A DNA stretch of 64,000 nucleotides, from positions 9,746,155-9,810,154 of the forward strand of contig NC_086365.1 of NCBI RefSeq assembly GCF_036324505.1, read 5' to 3'. This stretch comes from Eleginops maclovinus. Taxonomy: Eukaryota; Chordata; Actinopteri; Perciformes; Eleginopidae. The notes beneath the pieces were generated by a model. That model worked only from the letters and a program-made list of their open reading frames with translations. It did no database searches and had not been told where the DNA came from. Shown in pieces: positions 37,826 through 49,160 of the stretch. The translations under genes and the position numbers were made by a program. The first letter of the stretch is position 1, and every line of letters starts with the position of its first letter.

Positions 37826-40089
37826 AACCGTCATGAAAACTTAATGGTTCTCTTCATCCGTCCTAGATTTTGCGTACACTAAAACTCCCTCTTGAACAAT
37901 TTTTGGTTGCAAGTGCTTTAATGTTGAGCTGTCAATCATCAGGCAAAGCTATCAGCAGCTCCTCTGAGACCCACTCTACTGTGACCGCATCTCCCCAGTC
38001 CCACATACAGACGGCAAATCTTGCCCTTTTATTTCAAATAGCAGCTGCTTAGTACAAAGATGTGGCTGACAAAACAAAGGTGGCGTGTTGAGGCGACAAA
38101 CAGATACTGTAATAAATTCACTAGACTCCGCCGATGACAGCCACGAGCTCAAGTGATAAATATGGAGGGGCCGACTGAATGCAGCAGGAGACAGCTCATT
38201 CCATTCAGACACAATTGTATACCTGGAAATGACACACATTGTATATCTCGTTTCATGACTAACAACACGGGGACGCATAATGCAGACGCTACATTATTTA
38301 TGAATAACTGTTGCTCTCCCTGAATCTCAAGATTTCTGATTCTATAGTTTTGTAAAATAGCTGTGATATACTGTTTAGTGCGTCAAACCTGCCGGACTCT
38401 GTCATATTTCCGTAAATGACTTCCCAATGAGGCTTATTTCTATTATTATCCTTCTCTTGTTCACTGTATTTCCACTACTAGATGTGGCGCCGAGGGCTCT
38501 TTGTTGGCCTCTTTCCATGACATGACTTGGAAAAGACTCAGCCAGACATGTCTCTGTCCTCTGCTGAGATTCACAACATGGTGCTCCAACATATTCAGAA
38601 AATGCTGTTATTCTATTGCACTGTTTATTTGAAATATAATCTCACCACCATCATTTTTTATGGAAATACCTGTTCAACAAATAAGTGTAATTACTTGGGC
38701 TATTATTCCTTATGACAACGGTTCATTATAACTAGGTCAAGAGAGGATCATGACCCTTAATGTACATTCAATTCCCGCTTTTTCAAGTATTCCCAGAGTT
38801 CCATCCTCTGCTCGAACCAAGGTGAATCTGGTTCCTTTAAAGAGAGAGTCCGGCGTTCTAGAAAGAAGCCGGCTTTCTGTAAAGCCTAACAATGATGCCT
38901 TACGAATTTCATTACAGTACTGTATTACATTCACGTTGTTGCTCAGTGAGCCCAGGTTTGTAAGAAGCTGAGATGGAAGCAGTGGCCGACTGAATCGTGG
39001 CCATATGGGATCCCAAACGCCCCCTCCTTCTTGCTCCTGTTATTCCTGATCAGCGTCTTATTCCCTACATGTGCGGCCTCTCCCAACTGCCCCTATTGGC
39101 CGTTGAGCCTTTTTGTTTATTTAAAAAAACAGCCTCTTTTGTCTAAATGATTCCTTCTTCCGCCCTGGGATATTTAATCTTTTTTGTTGCTTCCCTCGTT
39201 CCCTAGAGTATTGAGCAACTTAACTTAGACTGAATGAGGTTGTCTCGAAAAGCCTGCTGGGGGTTCACTGATGAAGCAATTCCCCTGCCTATATAGCATT
39301 TATTGTGTTATCACAACAGGGCCACAGTTACATGTTATTAAGAACAGACACATGTTGTAGGTGGCTAGGCTAAGGGAAACAGGACATCTCCAAAAATCAT
39401 GTTTCCAACACACCTTTTTTTCTTAACTACAATTCAAAAATATATGAAACAAGCTTTCAAACAACTGAGAAAATATAAGAACATAAGGAATAGCTGAGAG
39501 GGACAGTAAATCCCTTTTTCTGCCTACTGTAATCTCAGGTCTGGAACTATGAGAGTTTTATCAATACTATTATCTATCTGGCACCATAAACCTGAAATAT
39601 CTACTGCATGCTCAACATGCCAGTCGCTCCTAAACCTGCAGTTCTTCCGCTACACAGTCTGAATGGATCGCACCATTATTAGAATACCAGGATGGCAGAG
39701 GCAGTAATGCCGCCGTCTCAACATCCTGGGGTGCATGCAGGCACACAGAGTGGAGTGATACTGAGCGGCTGTAGTCTGTGTCCCATGGTAACGCACAAGA
39801 ATGAAAAGCTTTCTTCCCAGCCTCCTCTGCTCCTGACAACCAGGAAGCATCCAATCCACGGACAGCCCCCTCCCATCAGCCTGACTACGGGCTGACGGCA
39901 AAACCTGGTATCAGAGGAACAATGCTCGGACTGAAACATCAGGGGGGCAAGCTGAGGTGTTTAGTGCCGTGCTTTACTGCCTTTGTTTGTGGTATTTTAT
40001 GGTAAGAAACTAAAATGAATGACTATCCTGACGGTATTATAGCTAGACTATGGAGTAGCTATATTATAAACACTGGAAACCACATTATT
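37826..40089. other. Unassigned stretch
   Basis: No gene or mobile element recognised. Open frames of 60-100 codons overlap on opposite strands and lack motifs. Confidence 0.5.
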
Positions 40090-40222
40090 ATTGGCTGAAG
40101 CTTTAATCCAAAGTGACTTAAATACACTTCAACACCACAGGAGCAGTTTGGGGTTGGAGTGTCTTGTCCAAGGACATTTAGACATGTTGACTGCGGGGCT
40201 GGGGATCCAACTTCTAACCTTA
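40090..40222 (-). mobile_element. SINE-like fragment, second copy
   Basis: Contains gcagtttggggttggagtgt, then cttgtccaaggacattta and gacatgttgactgcgggg, followed by a ggatccaacttctaacctt end that corresponds to the tRNA-like part in reverse. This is the same general family as 29365-29535. Confidence 0.55.
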
Positions 40223-40769
40223 TTATAAATAATACAATTTATATTCAGCAGGTAAGAGTAAATTTAGAGTTTGTGATGCTCAGGGCTATGTATTCATAAT
40301 TTAACAGCTGTTCCTTTTATACTGGAAGAAGTGTTTTTAAGGCCAGTATGCATCACATTTTGGCCACACTTTGGTCCAATCACCTCACAGCCAGGCACTA
40401 TTCCGAGAGGCTTGAACTCTATCTTTACCTCTCTGACTTTGTCGAGGGATCAGAAAAAGGATTTTGGAAATATTTGTAAAAACAGTTTCAAGACTGAAGC
40501 ATCAGAATTGTTGTTTCAATGACAACTGAGAGCCAGCCCTTCTCAGTACTCAGTCTTTAGTGTTAGCTATCTATAATTGTTAAGTCGAGTAATTTCTCGC
40601 TATTAAAAAGTTGGTAGTTTGAACACCTGTTGAGTCAATGGCAGGTCACTCAATGATGTGTTCAGCCTGGCCATAGAGACCTGGACTCAGGAAGTTAGCA
40701 TAGCAAGGGCAACTTGATTTGGGTATTCAGCAGAAACTGAGCTCAAAGGCCAGGGCACATTCATGGTTT
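40223..40769. other. Unassigned stretch
   Basis: No gene or repeat recognised. Confidence 0.45.
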
Positions 40770-41330
40770 TTGTTCAGCAGCATAATCTTCACACATTTTC
40801 TCCATGGTGTTATGTAAATGCACTCGAAAAATGGTACGATATAAACAATCTACATCATGGTCACATGGCTGCGCATCACCACCACTTAGCTAAAGGGGAA
40901 CTTGTGTCGGCGTAGTATATCGAGTTACTTGTTGGTGTTTTTATCACACATCAAACTTTCATATAAATGCTGATGTATTTCATGCCATACAGCAAATTGT
41001 GTCTGTTAACCACAGGCCTTTTTTTAGGCATCTTACTACAAATACTTACAAATAAATTGTTGATTTCGAGAGGAAAGCACTGGAAGTGGTAGTAAGTCAT
41101 TTCCGGGTTTTTTGCACCACTCCATGGAAAGGAAATGGTCTATAGCTACAGTCTGGTTGCCAGCTTGAATTAAAGCAGAATACAGGATGAGTCTCCACCT
41201 ACTCAGACAAAACACACCAGTTAGAACAAACACTACACAAATTGATTTCTTAGCATCATTTCGTTGCATTTTGTCCTCAGGGATCGGAACAGCAGTTAGC
41301 AGCAGTGAAATGTGTTTCGTATGGTTTAAG
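40770..41330. mobile_element. Probable DNA-transposon mosaic
   Basis: The part at 40773-40880 is a diverged copy of 21982-22095 (cagcag.ataatct.cacac at the start, ggctgcgcat at the end). The adjacent 41.04-41.27 kb segment, with tttccatggaaaggaaatgg and tatagctaca, is probably also repeat-derived, but the link is weaker. Confidence 0.45.
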
Positions 41331-41386
41331 TGGAATAATCTGTGAGCAGAGAAGTGGAGTTGCTCTGCAGTGTTGCTAGTCAGGCG

Positions 41387-41602
41387 CTAACAGAAAGGCA
41401 GATAGTTGAGAGCTGAAGCTTCATCCATCAAATAGATCAGGTCATCAATCTGCAGCTGACACTGCTCCACTTTGCTGTGGATGAGCTTCATTCTGATTTG
41501 AAGCTTGTTGAGATACTCATCCCTCACTGTGATAAACACACTCCGAGATTACATTCCTTGTTCAAACTCATTCTGTTGAATGTTGATCTTCCTGATCTCC
41601 AT
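41387..41602 (-). pseudogene. Broken coding-like segment, predicted coiled coil
   Basis: Unrecognised. The minus-strand frame runs from atg (41600-41602) to tag (41387-41389), 72 codons with one internal stop at codon 18. The 53 codons after that stop read as a charged helix from VRDEYLNKLQIRMKLIHSKV to LIYLMDEASALNYLPFC. Hydrophobic residues fall at 31, 34, 38, 41, 45, 48, 52, 55 and 59, an unbroken 3-4 heptad spacing that random DNA seldom gives. Upstream on the same strand is a ttttcag that could be a splice acceptor 9 bases before the atg. It may be a retrocopy, a decayed exon or part of an unknown element. Flanking sequence is partly mobile-element-like. Confidence 0.45.
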
Positions 41603-41765
41603 TGTTTTAACTGAAAACGGCTGTCATGACAATGATATATCAAACTTTGAAACTACAATAAGTTGTCTTTAATGCGTCCTATGGTTTACATAACCAGCTT
41701 GTTAAATCTCAATTTTGTACCTTTATTCAACTCAACTGCAGAGAAAACATAGCCTTTCATTTAAG

Positions 41766-41798
<33 letters not shown>
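41766..41798. repeat. (AAT)n microsatellite
   Basis: About ten uninterrupted AAT/ATA triplets. Confidence 0.95.
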
Positions 41799-41802
<4 letters not shown>

Positions 41803-43056
41803 AGAAACGTGGATCTTGTCAAGGCCTGGATGCTGAATCACGCATTCCCAGCTTTGAGGCTACCGAGCTAGCTAAGGCTAACAAACTAAGCTAAGAAGCT
41901 GGGAAATGCTGCTCTGCGTTTCTGGTTGGCTAACCCTGCAGCCTTGAGACTAACGGTGGATTCGTAACAGTCTCATCTTGCAGTGAGTCTGCTTGAATAA
42001 AGAAGTTAGCGCCAGTAACAATTACAAAGTCCAATTTTGAGAAGAAGAAAAAGGAGTGCTAAATGGCAGGAAAACAAAGATTGGTGCGACCATTTTCCTC
42101 CTTTTGCACCTTTGGAAACTGCACTCAAAATCTGCACAAATTCACAATGGAACCGTTAGTTATTCCAAACTGGCCACAACAGATCTGCTATTCAAGCTGA
42201 TTTAAAATCTCTGTAGACACTCTGGGCCGGCCATCAGCGACAGTAAAGGTCAACAGCGCCATTGTTAGAGCAAGACTCGGGCCTTTGGTCTTTAAAAAGG
42301 AATGGAATTATCCTCACCTAATATTCAACCTTCCTGTGCTGCTTAATGATAAATGATGACTCTCTGCCCTCAGCACTGACTTTTTAACACAATGCCTAGA
42401 TCCTTTTAGCGGAGGTATTTTGCGGCAGCCAATGGATAGAAATTATTTGAGAAACCCCTTACTGAGGGTCGTGACTGTCAGAAATCATTGAACTAACCCA
42501 CTGCTGGCAATCTGGCTACACACATTTAATTTATTTCTCTGAACCAGGGGCAGTTTGGACTAGATTTAGTACGAAAAGGAGACGGAGGGGAAGTTCTGGG
42601 TGTCAATCTGGAAAATAGGTAACGAGAACACAGATGGAATTCCACCAGAACAGTGGGGAAGAGATAAGAGTAAATTCATCTTAAAGCAAAACATTTTACA
42701 AAGTTAAACGCATTAAATGTCCTGTTGTGTTATTTAAACCTGTCAAATACTTAAAGTATACAAGATTTATTGGTACATAAAATGTACTTGGTAGGCTGAA
42801 ATATATTTGAATATGTTTTTAATAAATTATACATCAGTTTCAGGTTTGTTTACCAGTGTTGTGCCAAAGACCCTCCCAATTAATGTGTCGACATTTGTGT
42901 ATAACATGTAAAGACACCTCTCTGATGGTAAAATGTCTGTCAGTATACTCAACGTCAGAGAGTTTAAGGAACATTATTATAAAAGAATAGATTTGGGAGT
43001 GTCTTAGGGAGACCGTGGGTGTTGTTAAATGTAGATTGTAAAGCCCCTTTAAAGTT
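41799..43056. other. Unassigned stretch
   Basis: No gene recognised. 41.83-41.95 kb has gagctagctaaggctaacaa-type words common in teleost repeats. The remainder is AT-rich with no clear element. Confidence 0.45.
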
Positions 43057-43572
43057 CCATCCATCCATCCATCCATCTTCTCCCGCTTTTCCGTCAGGGT
43101 CGAGGAGGTAACAGCTCCAGCAGAGAGCCCCAAACTTTCCTTTCCCTGGCCACATCAACCAGCTCTGACTGGGAGCGCCTTGGAATCCCTCCAGGCCAGC
43201 GAAGAGATATAATCCCTCCACCTGGTCGTAGGTCTACCCCTCGGTCTCTTCCCAGCTGGACGTGCCTGGAACACCTCCCTAGGGAGGCGCCCAGGAGGCA
43301 TCCTCACTAGGTGCCCGAACCACCTCAACTGGCTCCTTTCAACGCGAAGGAGCAGCGGTTCTACTCCGAGTCCCTCCCGGATGACTGAACTTCTCACCTT
43401 ATCCCTAAGGGAGATGCCAGCCACCCTGCTGAGAAATCCCATTTCGGCCGCTTGTATCCGCGATCTTGTTCTTTCGGTCATGACCTATCCTTCATGACCA
43501 TAGGTGAGGGTAGGAACGAAGATGGCCCGGTAGACAGAGAGCTTTGCCTTCTGGCTCAGCTCTCTTTTCGTC
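43057..43572 (-). pseudogene. Rex3/RTE-type LINE, 3' end of ORF and GATG tail
   Basis: Minus-strand remnant of an RTE-clade LINE, most like Rex3. Reading from 43572, the frame gives KRELSQKAKLSVYRAIFVP and TLTYGHE, then a tag stop at 43485-43487 where related copies have Trp. It continues MTERTRSRIQAAEMGFL, SQLRWFGHLVRMPPGRLP and RPRGRPTTRWRDYI. The frame then shifts, and the normal C-terminus ELVDVARERKVWGSLLELL reappears in another frame, ending at a stop at 43094-43096. The 3' UTR is very short and ends in tandem GATG (ccat repeats at 43057-43077), a Rex3 trait. The 5' part and the RT catalytic core are missing; the copy is dead. Confidence 0.85.
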
Positions 43573-44519
43573 CCCTTTTGTGTAAATGGGCAATTCAAAT
43601 AATATATTCAATAAAATCGGATTTTTATCAAAGGAATTATGGAAGGTCCTGCTGACGAAGATTATCCGTATAAAGAAAAAAGAGAGACAAAGAATGCAGT
43701 GGGAGTCTGGTACGAGGGAACCCTTCTCATGTACAACCCGAGGTACTGTATGCTGCCTACAATTGACCCAGCACTACCTGTCACCTCCTATAATCAATTA
43801 CCCCTGCGACAGTCCCTAGGGGAGGGGGTCGGTAATTGAGAGTGAATCCTAATGTACGAGTGTGTAGTTATAAGTAGCCTGGTACACATGTGGCTGCACG
43901 TTCCCCCTGGGTGCTGTCTTGTCGTCGCACATGGAGGCAGTGACCAGAATAGATTCCTCCCCCGCTTGTTTATTCTGCCTTGACTGTCAGGGCAGCCTCT
44001 TCCAAAACACAATCGCAAAGTGTGTAGTGGAAGGAGAGCAGTCCCTGCAGGAGCAATTACATGGCCAGTCTTGTTTAATTTCATACAGTCGGGGCTGATT
44101 CTGCTTCAGCCTTCCTGCTGGGGACACAACTGCTAGCCAACACCAGGGGGAAAGGAACAGAATCAGTCTCATAAACTTCAACTTAGTGAGGGTTGGGTTG
44201 TTTATTTGCAGAGGATGAGAAGTGATATTCTATTCATTTACACATGACATCGTCGGCAATAGCCCGACCTCCTGCATTCGGCAGTTTAAGCTGTGTATCC
44301 CTTTGGCTTGATTGTGTCTGCAAAGCTTAAACTTCTTTGTATTTATGATACGCCGACCAAGCTTTGATTGCTGGACCAGAGGTACTTTAAGAAGAGTTGA
44401 TCTCTGATTTGGACTAGCTCCTAACCCTAACCCAAGAAGTAGGTAAACCCTCGCTGTGGGACTGAATGTTAAAGTTTCTTTGCTAACGCTCAATCCTGCT
44501 TTGTAGTACAGGCCTCAGG
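43573..44519. other. Unassigned stretch
   Basis: No gene recognised. A 96-codon minus frame (43794-44084) has no family motif. Confidence 0.45.
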
Positions 44520-44673
44520 GAACACAGGTAAAAAGACCTAATCACATTCGACACAGCTGGAGAGGGCTGGTAAAAACACCAGGCAGCATGGTGACTCTAA
44601 CCGGTGGATGGAGTCAGAGTGGGGCAAACAATCACAACAGGGGACAGGACAACCGAAGGCCAAGATCATGACA
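44520..44673 (-). mobile_element. LTR fragment
   Basis: Ends in agatcatgaca, as does the solo LTR at 25.4 kb, and shares with it the 17-mer gacacagctggagaggg. It corresponds to the start (U3 side) of a related LTR on the minus strand. The other half of the LTR is missing, and no target duplication can be assigned. Confidence 0.55.
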
Positions 44674-46464
44674 GTGGCAACTCTATTAATAAAGGTTAAA
44701 TAAAAGGCTGATATGTTCTAGTCTTCTTTATTCATATTTATTCACAACAGGATAAGAAAAACTCTACCTTTTCTTTGTTTTTGCAGCGAATCCCTGTGAA
44801 CTTTGCTGGTGAATTTCATAATCTTGCATTACCTGCTATCAGAATATGCTTCAAGGGTCTGTAGATTCACTCGTGTCCCATAGATATTTAATAAGGCAAA
44901 ACTTCCCTTCGCTATGCTAATCATGAAGATGCTTCTACACACAAGCATGTCAGTAGTGGCACAATTTCTGCAGCCGAACTGCTAATCATCAAAGTAACAT
45001 TACAGCCTCGCAGAGCCGCTAGCTTTTTGCAGACTATCTCGTTGAATCTCGACTCGTTCCTCATCAAACCCTCGCTCAAAGATGCAGCATAATTAAAAGA
45101 TAAACAATGATTCAATACAGTTTTAAAGTTAATCCTAGTGCAACTCATTCTTTACCTTGAACAACAGGCTTTGTAACATAAAACAGCTTTACATGGCTTT
45201 GAAAAATCTACATGAGGCAATAGTGTGTATGATTATGATCATTGATTCATACAGCCGTACCGCAGATGGGATCAATAATTGACATGACATGTCGAATTAT
45301 GATTGTAAAACTCCATCTGCATCATACAGATATTCCACATTGAGATTGACAGTAAGCCCTGCACGGTTGGTACTGTTTTGCCGCGCTGATTCACAGAGTG
45401 GGTTGTCATTTACTGAAGCACAGCAGCTGGAACAGACTCTTCCTCAGCTTGCCAAGAACAAAAAAACAAAAACAGGATAACGCTCATTTGACATTTCTCT
45501 CTTTAACCCTCCATGATCGTGTCGATGTGTGCATGCATGTGTGTAATTAAGCCTGCTTGTTTCCCACCATGTGTTGTGTTTTGTGAAAGATGGAATGACA
45601 CCTTCTTGGATCTGCGAGGGTCCTTAAACATTTATGCAAAATGTCATCAGCAGCAGGTAGACAGAGACAAACATTAGTGCTGTCTTTATACAAAAACTAA
45701 GCCAATTGTAGCTTTAAACCATTACAGGGATGATGTTTGAGGCAAACACATACAGCATATATAAAAAAGAAAGTAGATGAAGCTCAACAAATGCAGTTTG
45801 GTTACAGAATTCATTACAGAACACAGAACTGTTTCATAGAGTGAGTGGTTCAAAATTACGCTTCAGCATCTTGTTTACAAACAGAAAATGGACGGGCTGA
45901 TTGATAGTCAATAGGTAGCCTGAAAAGACGCAAGCCTGAACAGAGCCATTGCATAGTGTCCCTTAAAGACATTTGAGAATTTCCTTGTTTGAGGAGTGAA
46001 AATAATCATTAGGTTATGATGGTAACAAAAACGCTGTACCTAAACTAGCAAAAAAAGATAACAGTTCTTGCTTCTGATTTTCCCATTTCTTTTCCAATTG
46101 TTTGAAAGATTTTTTTACACAAGAAGAACGTAATGTTGCAGAACACTTTTATATTTTGGATTCAACTCCTTCACAATTTTAAGGTCCTTTGATGCTTGTT
46201 TTTGAACTTGTTTTGTTGCCAAAGTAGCCCACAAACAAGTGAGGGAACTGCATTTAGCTACTTATGTCAAGCACCATATGTACTAAATTAAACATAACAG
46301 TGAAACTTTAGTCAAATAAACAGAACTGCCAAAGAAATGAAAAGCCTTATGGTAGGCCTGGTTAGTGTACAAAATGTACGTGTAATATATTTGCCTGCAG
46401 TGTTTTTGTCAGTACACAAAGGCAGTGGTCCTTTCCCTCTTTAGTTGTCTTTTTTCATTTCCTC
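44674..46464. other. AT-rich stretch, no gene seen
   Basis: No gene or mobile element recognised; frames are below 76 codons. Confidence 0.5.
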
Positions 46465-46520
46465 TGTAAAGCGACTTTGAGCAACTGTAAAAGCGCTTAT
46501 TAAAAAACTGTTTCTTTAAA
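46465..46520 (+). mobile_element. LINE 3'-tail fragment
   Basis: tgtaaagcgactttgagcaa followed by ctgtaaaagcgctt is the terminal signature of a common teleost LINE 3' UTR. No coding part is present. Confidence 0.5.
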
Positions 46521-46729
46521 GCTTTAAATGCCCATAATGAATACTCCTAAAGCACATAATTGGTTCATAAAATGCCTAATTTGAACTTGTGGATTGTTTG
46601 GATGTTTGTAGTATAAGTGTAAATGTTGCCAAAGTGAGCCAGATGCAAAACAAATAGTGCCAAAGTAATCCTGAAGCTGAATGAGGGTGAAAGTGCTCAT
46701 CGTGATAAACCACAGCTCGTTTCTGATCA

Positions 46730-46954
46730 GGAAATGGTAAGACAGTGTGGATGTTAGATGAAGAAGGTGACGGAGAACAAATAGAGACAGATGAGGGGTG
46801 TGACAGTGCGTGGGGTGGAGGAAGTTGGAGGAAGAAGGTCGGGTCACCTCATTACTCTGATGGCTTTTACATTATTCCAGTGCCACACAACCATGGTGCA
46901 AAAATCAGACGCTGCATCATTCACCTTGGACTCGCTGATCATCTCCATTCATCA
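46730..46954 (+). repeat. Two-copy non-coding element, copy B
   Basis: Partner of 26826-27000. Anchors are acaaatagagacagatgagg (46777-46796), gtcacctcattac (46843-46855) and tgcatcattcaccttgga...tgatca..cattcat (46913-46952). Spacings between anchors differ from copy A by insertions in B. It carries open frames of 81 and 83 codons that have no counterpart in copy A, so coding is unlikely. Confidence 0.7.
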
Positions 46955-47597
46955 ACAGCAGGGCACACACACACGGCCCATTTATTTTAATTATCATCAC
47001 ATAGCTTGTATGGTACAGTATCAACAGCGTGTCTCGTTGTAGCCCATTTATCGCATGTGACCTGAATGCACGAGGGAAGACAACACTAACAAAAATACTA
47101 ACTACATGCCATTACCGCCTATAATTAGAATCAAAATGTTCCGTATGAATCCAAAAACTGATTTATGAGGTTGTTTTGGAAGAAGATGGGTTTTGTGGAT
47201 TGATTTCAATGACAAACAGCAGGGTCAAATGTTGTGATAATCCCTCCTCAGCATCTATTACAACCCTGAAATCACATCCAATGCTGCTGTCAGTATCGGA
47301 GTAATTAATGCGAGGGAGTTCTGGTGGTTTTCCAGTCCTTGTGCACTGATAACAGCTCCAGTTAATATGTGCATCTGTCTGCTCAAGGACTCCTCTAAAG
47401 AAAGAGATGCACGCATTCAGCAGTGACCGCCTCCCACGCAGCTGGCACCAATCAGATTATGTCCTGCCAGCTCCCCGCTGCTTTGGCACTGAATTAATTG
47501 TTCTTTTGAAATGAAGAATCACATGCTGAGGAGACAATCGTTCGTTCTGTTGCTGCGTTTTAGTTTATGGATGTAGTTTGAAAGGGCCTTTATATAC
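46955..47597. other. Unassigned stretch
   Basis: No gene recognised. Weak similarity to the flank of copy A may continue to about 47085. The rest is unremarkable. Confidence 0.45.
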
Positions 47598-48165
47598 AAT
47601 TAGGTCCATAAATATGTGGACACAATTTATATGATTTTGGCCCTGACCACAACCACCATGGACTTGAAATGTATCAATATGTGCTTTAGGTGCATACTTT
47701 CCGCTTCAATATTAGGGTATTTACATCCAAAACAGCTGAATGGTGTAGGAATTACAACACGGTATCCTCTTTTTAAAAGGGACAAAAAGTAATTGGACTA
47801 AGTATGATAATCATAGAACGAATAGTCACCTTAAATATTTGGTTGCAAAGTCTTGAAGTCCTGAAGTCTTGAACCCATAGACGTCACAAGACGCTGGGTT
47901 TCGTCCCTGGTGAAGCTCTGCCAGGCCACTACTGCGGCTGTCTTCACTTCCTGCTTGTTCTTGGGGCAGTTTGCCTTCGGTTTTGTCTTCAGCAAGTGAT
48001 CAGGTCATGTGATTGACTTGGCCATTGCAGAACATTCCACTTCTTTGCCTTGAAAAACTCTTTGGTTGCTCTCGCAGCATGCTTCGGGGCATTGTCCAAC
48101 TGCACTGTGAAGTCCACTGAGTTTAAAGCATTTGGCTGAATATGAGATAATATTGGCCGGAACAC
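47598..48165 (-). pseudogene. Tc1/mariner transposase remnant with one terminus
   Basis: The left end attaggtccataaatatgtgg is a Tc1/mariner terminal repeat followed by its typical subterminal DNA. On the minus strand from about 48160 comes the C-terminal third of a DDE transposase. It reads SHIQPNA and LDNAPKHAARATKEFF, whose Asp codon (48094-48096) is the second catalytic residue. KKWNVLQWPSQSHDL follows, then a deletion near 48003-48015 that removes the usual segment holding the third acidic residue and shifts the frame. Several stops follow. The N-terminal two thirds and the other terminus are absent, so the element is inactive. Confidence 0.85.
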
Positions 48166-48584
48166 ACTCCTCCTGCTGTCACATCACAAGGTTATCATAC
48201 CTTTACAAGCCTGAACGACAATTTGATCATCTGATCTCAGGGATGAAATTTGGATATTCTAAAAGCTAGGACTTTTTATTTGAAATCAAACAAAAGCCCA
48301 CTGTCCCGGACCCTGCCGTGTTACTGTCAGCCGTTAATTAACTATTTAAGGAGCAGTAGGGAGGGTTGGGAGCAGTGGTTTCTAAAGTACCCTGTCTTAA
48401 CAAGCTTCCAAAATAGAAAGCCAAGAACGTATTTGTTTGAAATCGACCAAAACCACAAGATTCTTTTTTTTACGTAAATCCACGTTTATAACTGAAATCC
48501 AACATCCCACTGATTTTGATATAGCAGGTCACATTGGTAATAGAAATTGACGAATATATATGTATTTTAAAAGTGAAATGTTCA
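48166..48584. other. Unassigned stretch
   Basis: No gene recognised between the Tc1 remnant and the LTR-like fragment. Confidence 0.45.
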
Positions 48585-48750
48585 TGATTAATTGTCTGTA
48601 ATGGCCTAATTAGTTCCACCTGTTCCCCATTAGCCCTGCGACCACCTGACCCGAGCACACCTGCACGGCATCCCCTCATTAGTTCAGCTTGTATTTAAGT
48701 CCCGGGTTGCGGTCGGATTGTCAGTGTTGCTTAGGACGGTTCCTAATGGA
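48585..48750 (+). mobile_element. LTR-like fragment with TATA-type promoter
   Basis: ccacctgttccccattagcc, then ctcattagttcagc and tgtatttaagtcccgggttg, form a typical LTR U3/R layout with a TATA-like tatttaag at about 48692. No TG..CA ends or target duplication were found. Assignment rests on layout only. Confidence 0.45.
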
Positions 48751-48829
48751 GGGAAATGACCCGGGAGTCTCCAAGTGTCAGCCATGATAGAAGCTGGTCC
48801 AAAACATGATGGGAAAGGCGCTTCAGTTT

Positions 48830-49160
48830 TCCTTTTTTATCTCCTTTACACTGAACAAACTGAAACGGTGACTTCAATAAATGTATTACGTCAACAAAGG
48901 ACACATAACTGTAATAGGTTAGTTGAAAGCAAATCATTTTAAGTTGAACCTAATATGTTTTACTTAAAATGAATATTATTGCTTTCAACTAACCCGGTAC
49001 AATGACATGTAATTTGCTGACATAATACATTCAATTAAAGTCAACGTTTAAATGTTTAGGATACATCCTTCACGAAAGGAAAGGAGGTAATGCTGTCCCA
49101 CAAAGCCTTGCAGTCGCAACATTTACACCACATGCGAGTTGCGTTGCTATTCAAGCATAT
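48830..49160. mobile_element. Palindromic repeat element
   Basis: Two nested perfect stems occur: gttagttgaaagcaa (48918-48932) pairs with 48979-48993, and tcattttaagt (48934-48944) pairs with 48962-48972. The loop is 17 nt. The ttaagtt/gaaag composition resembles palindromic non-autonomous DNA elements of fish. The outer limits given are approximate. Confidence 0.6.
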
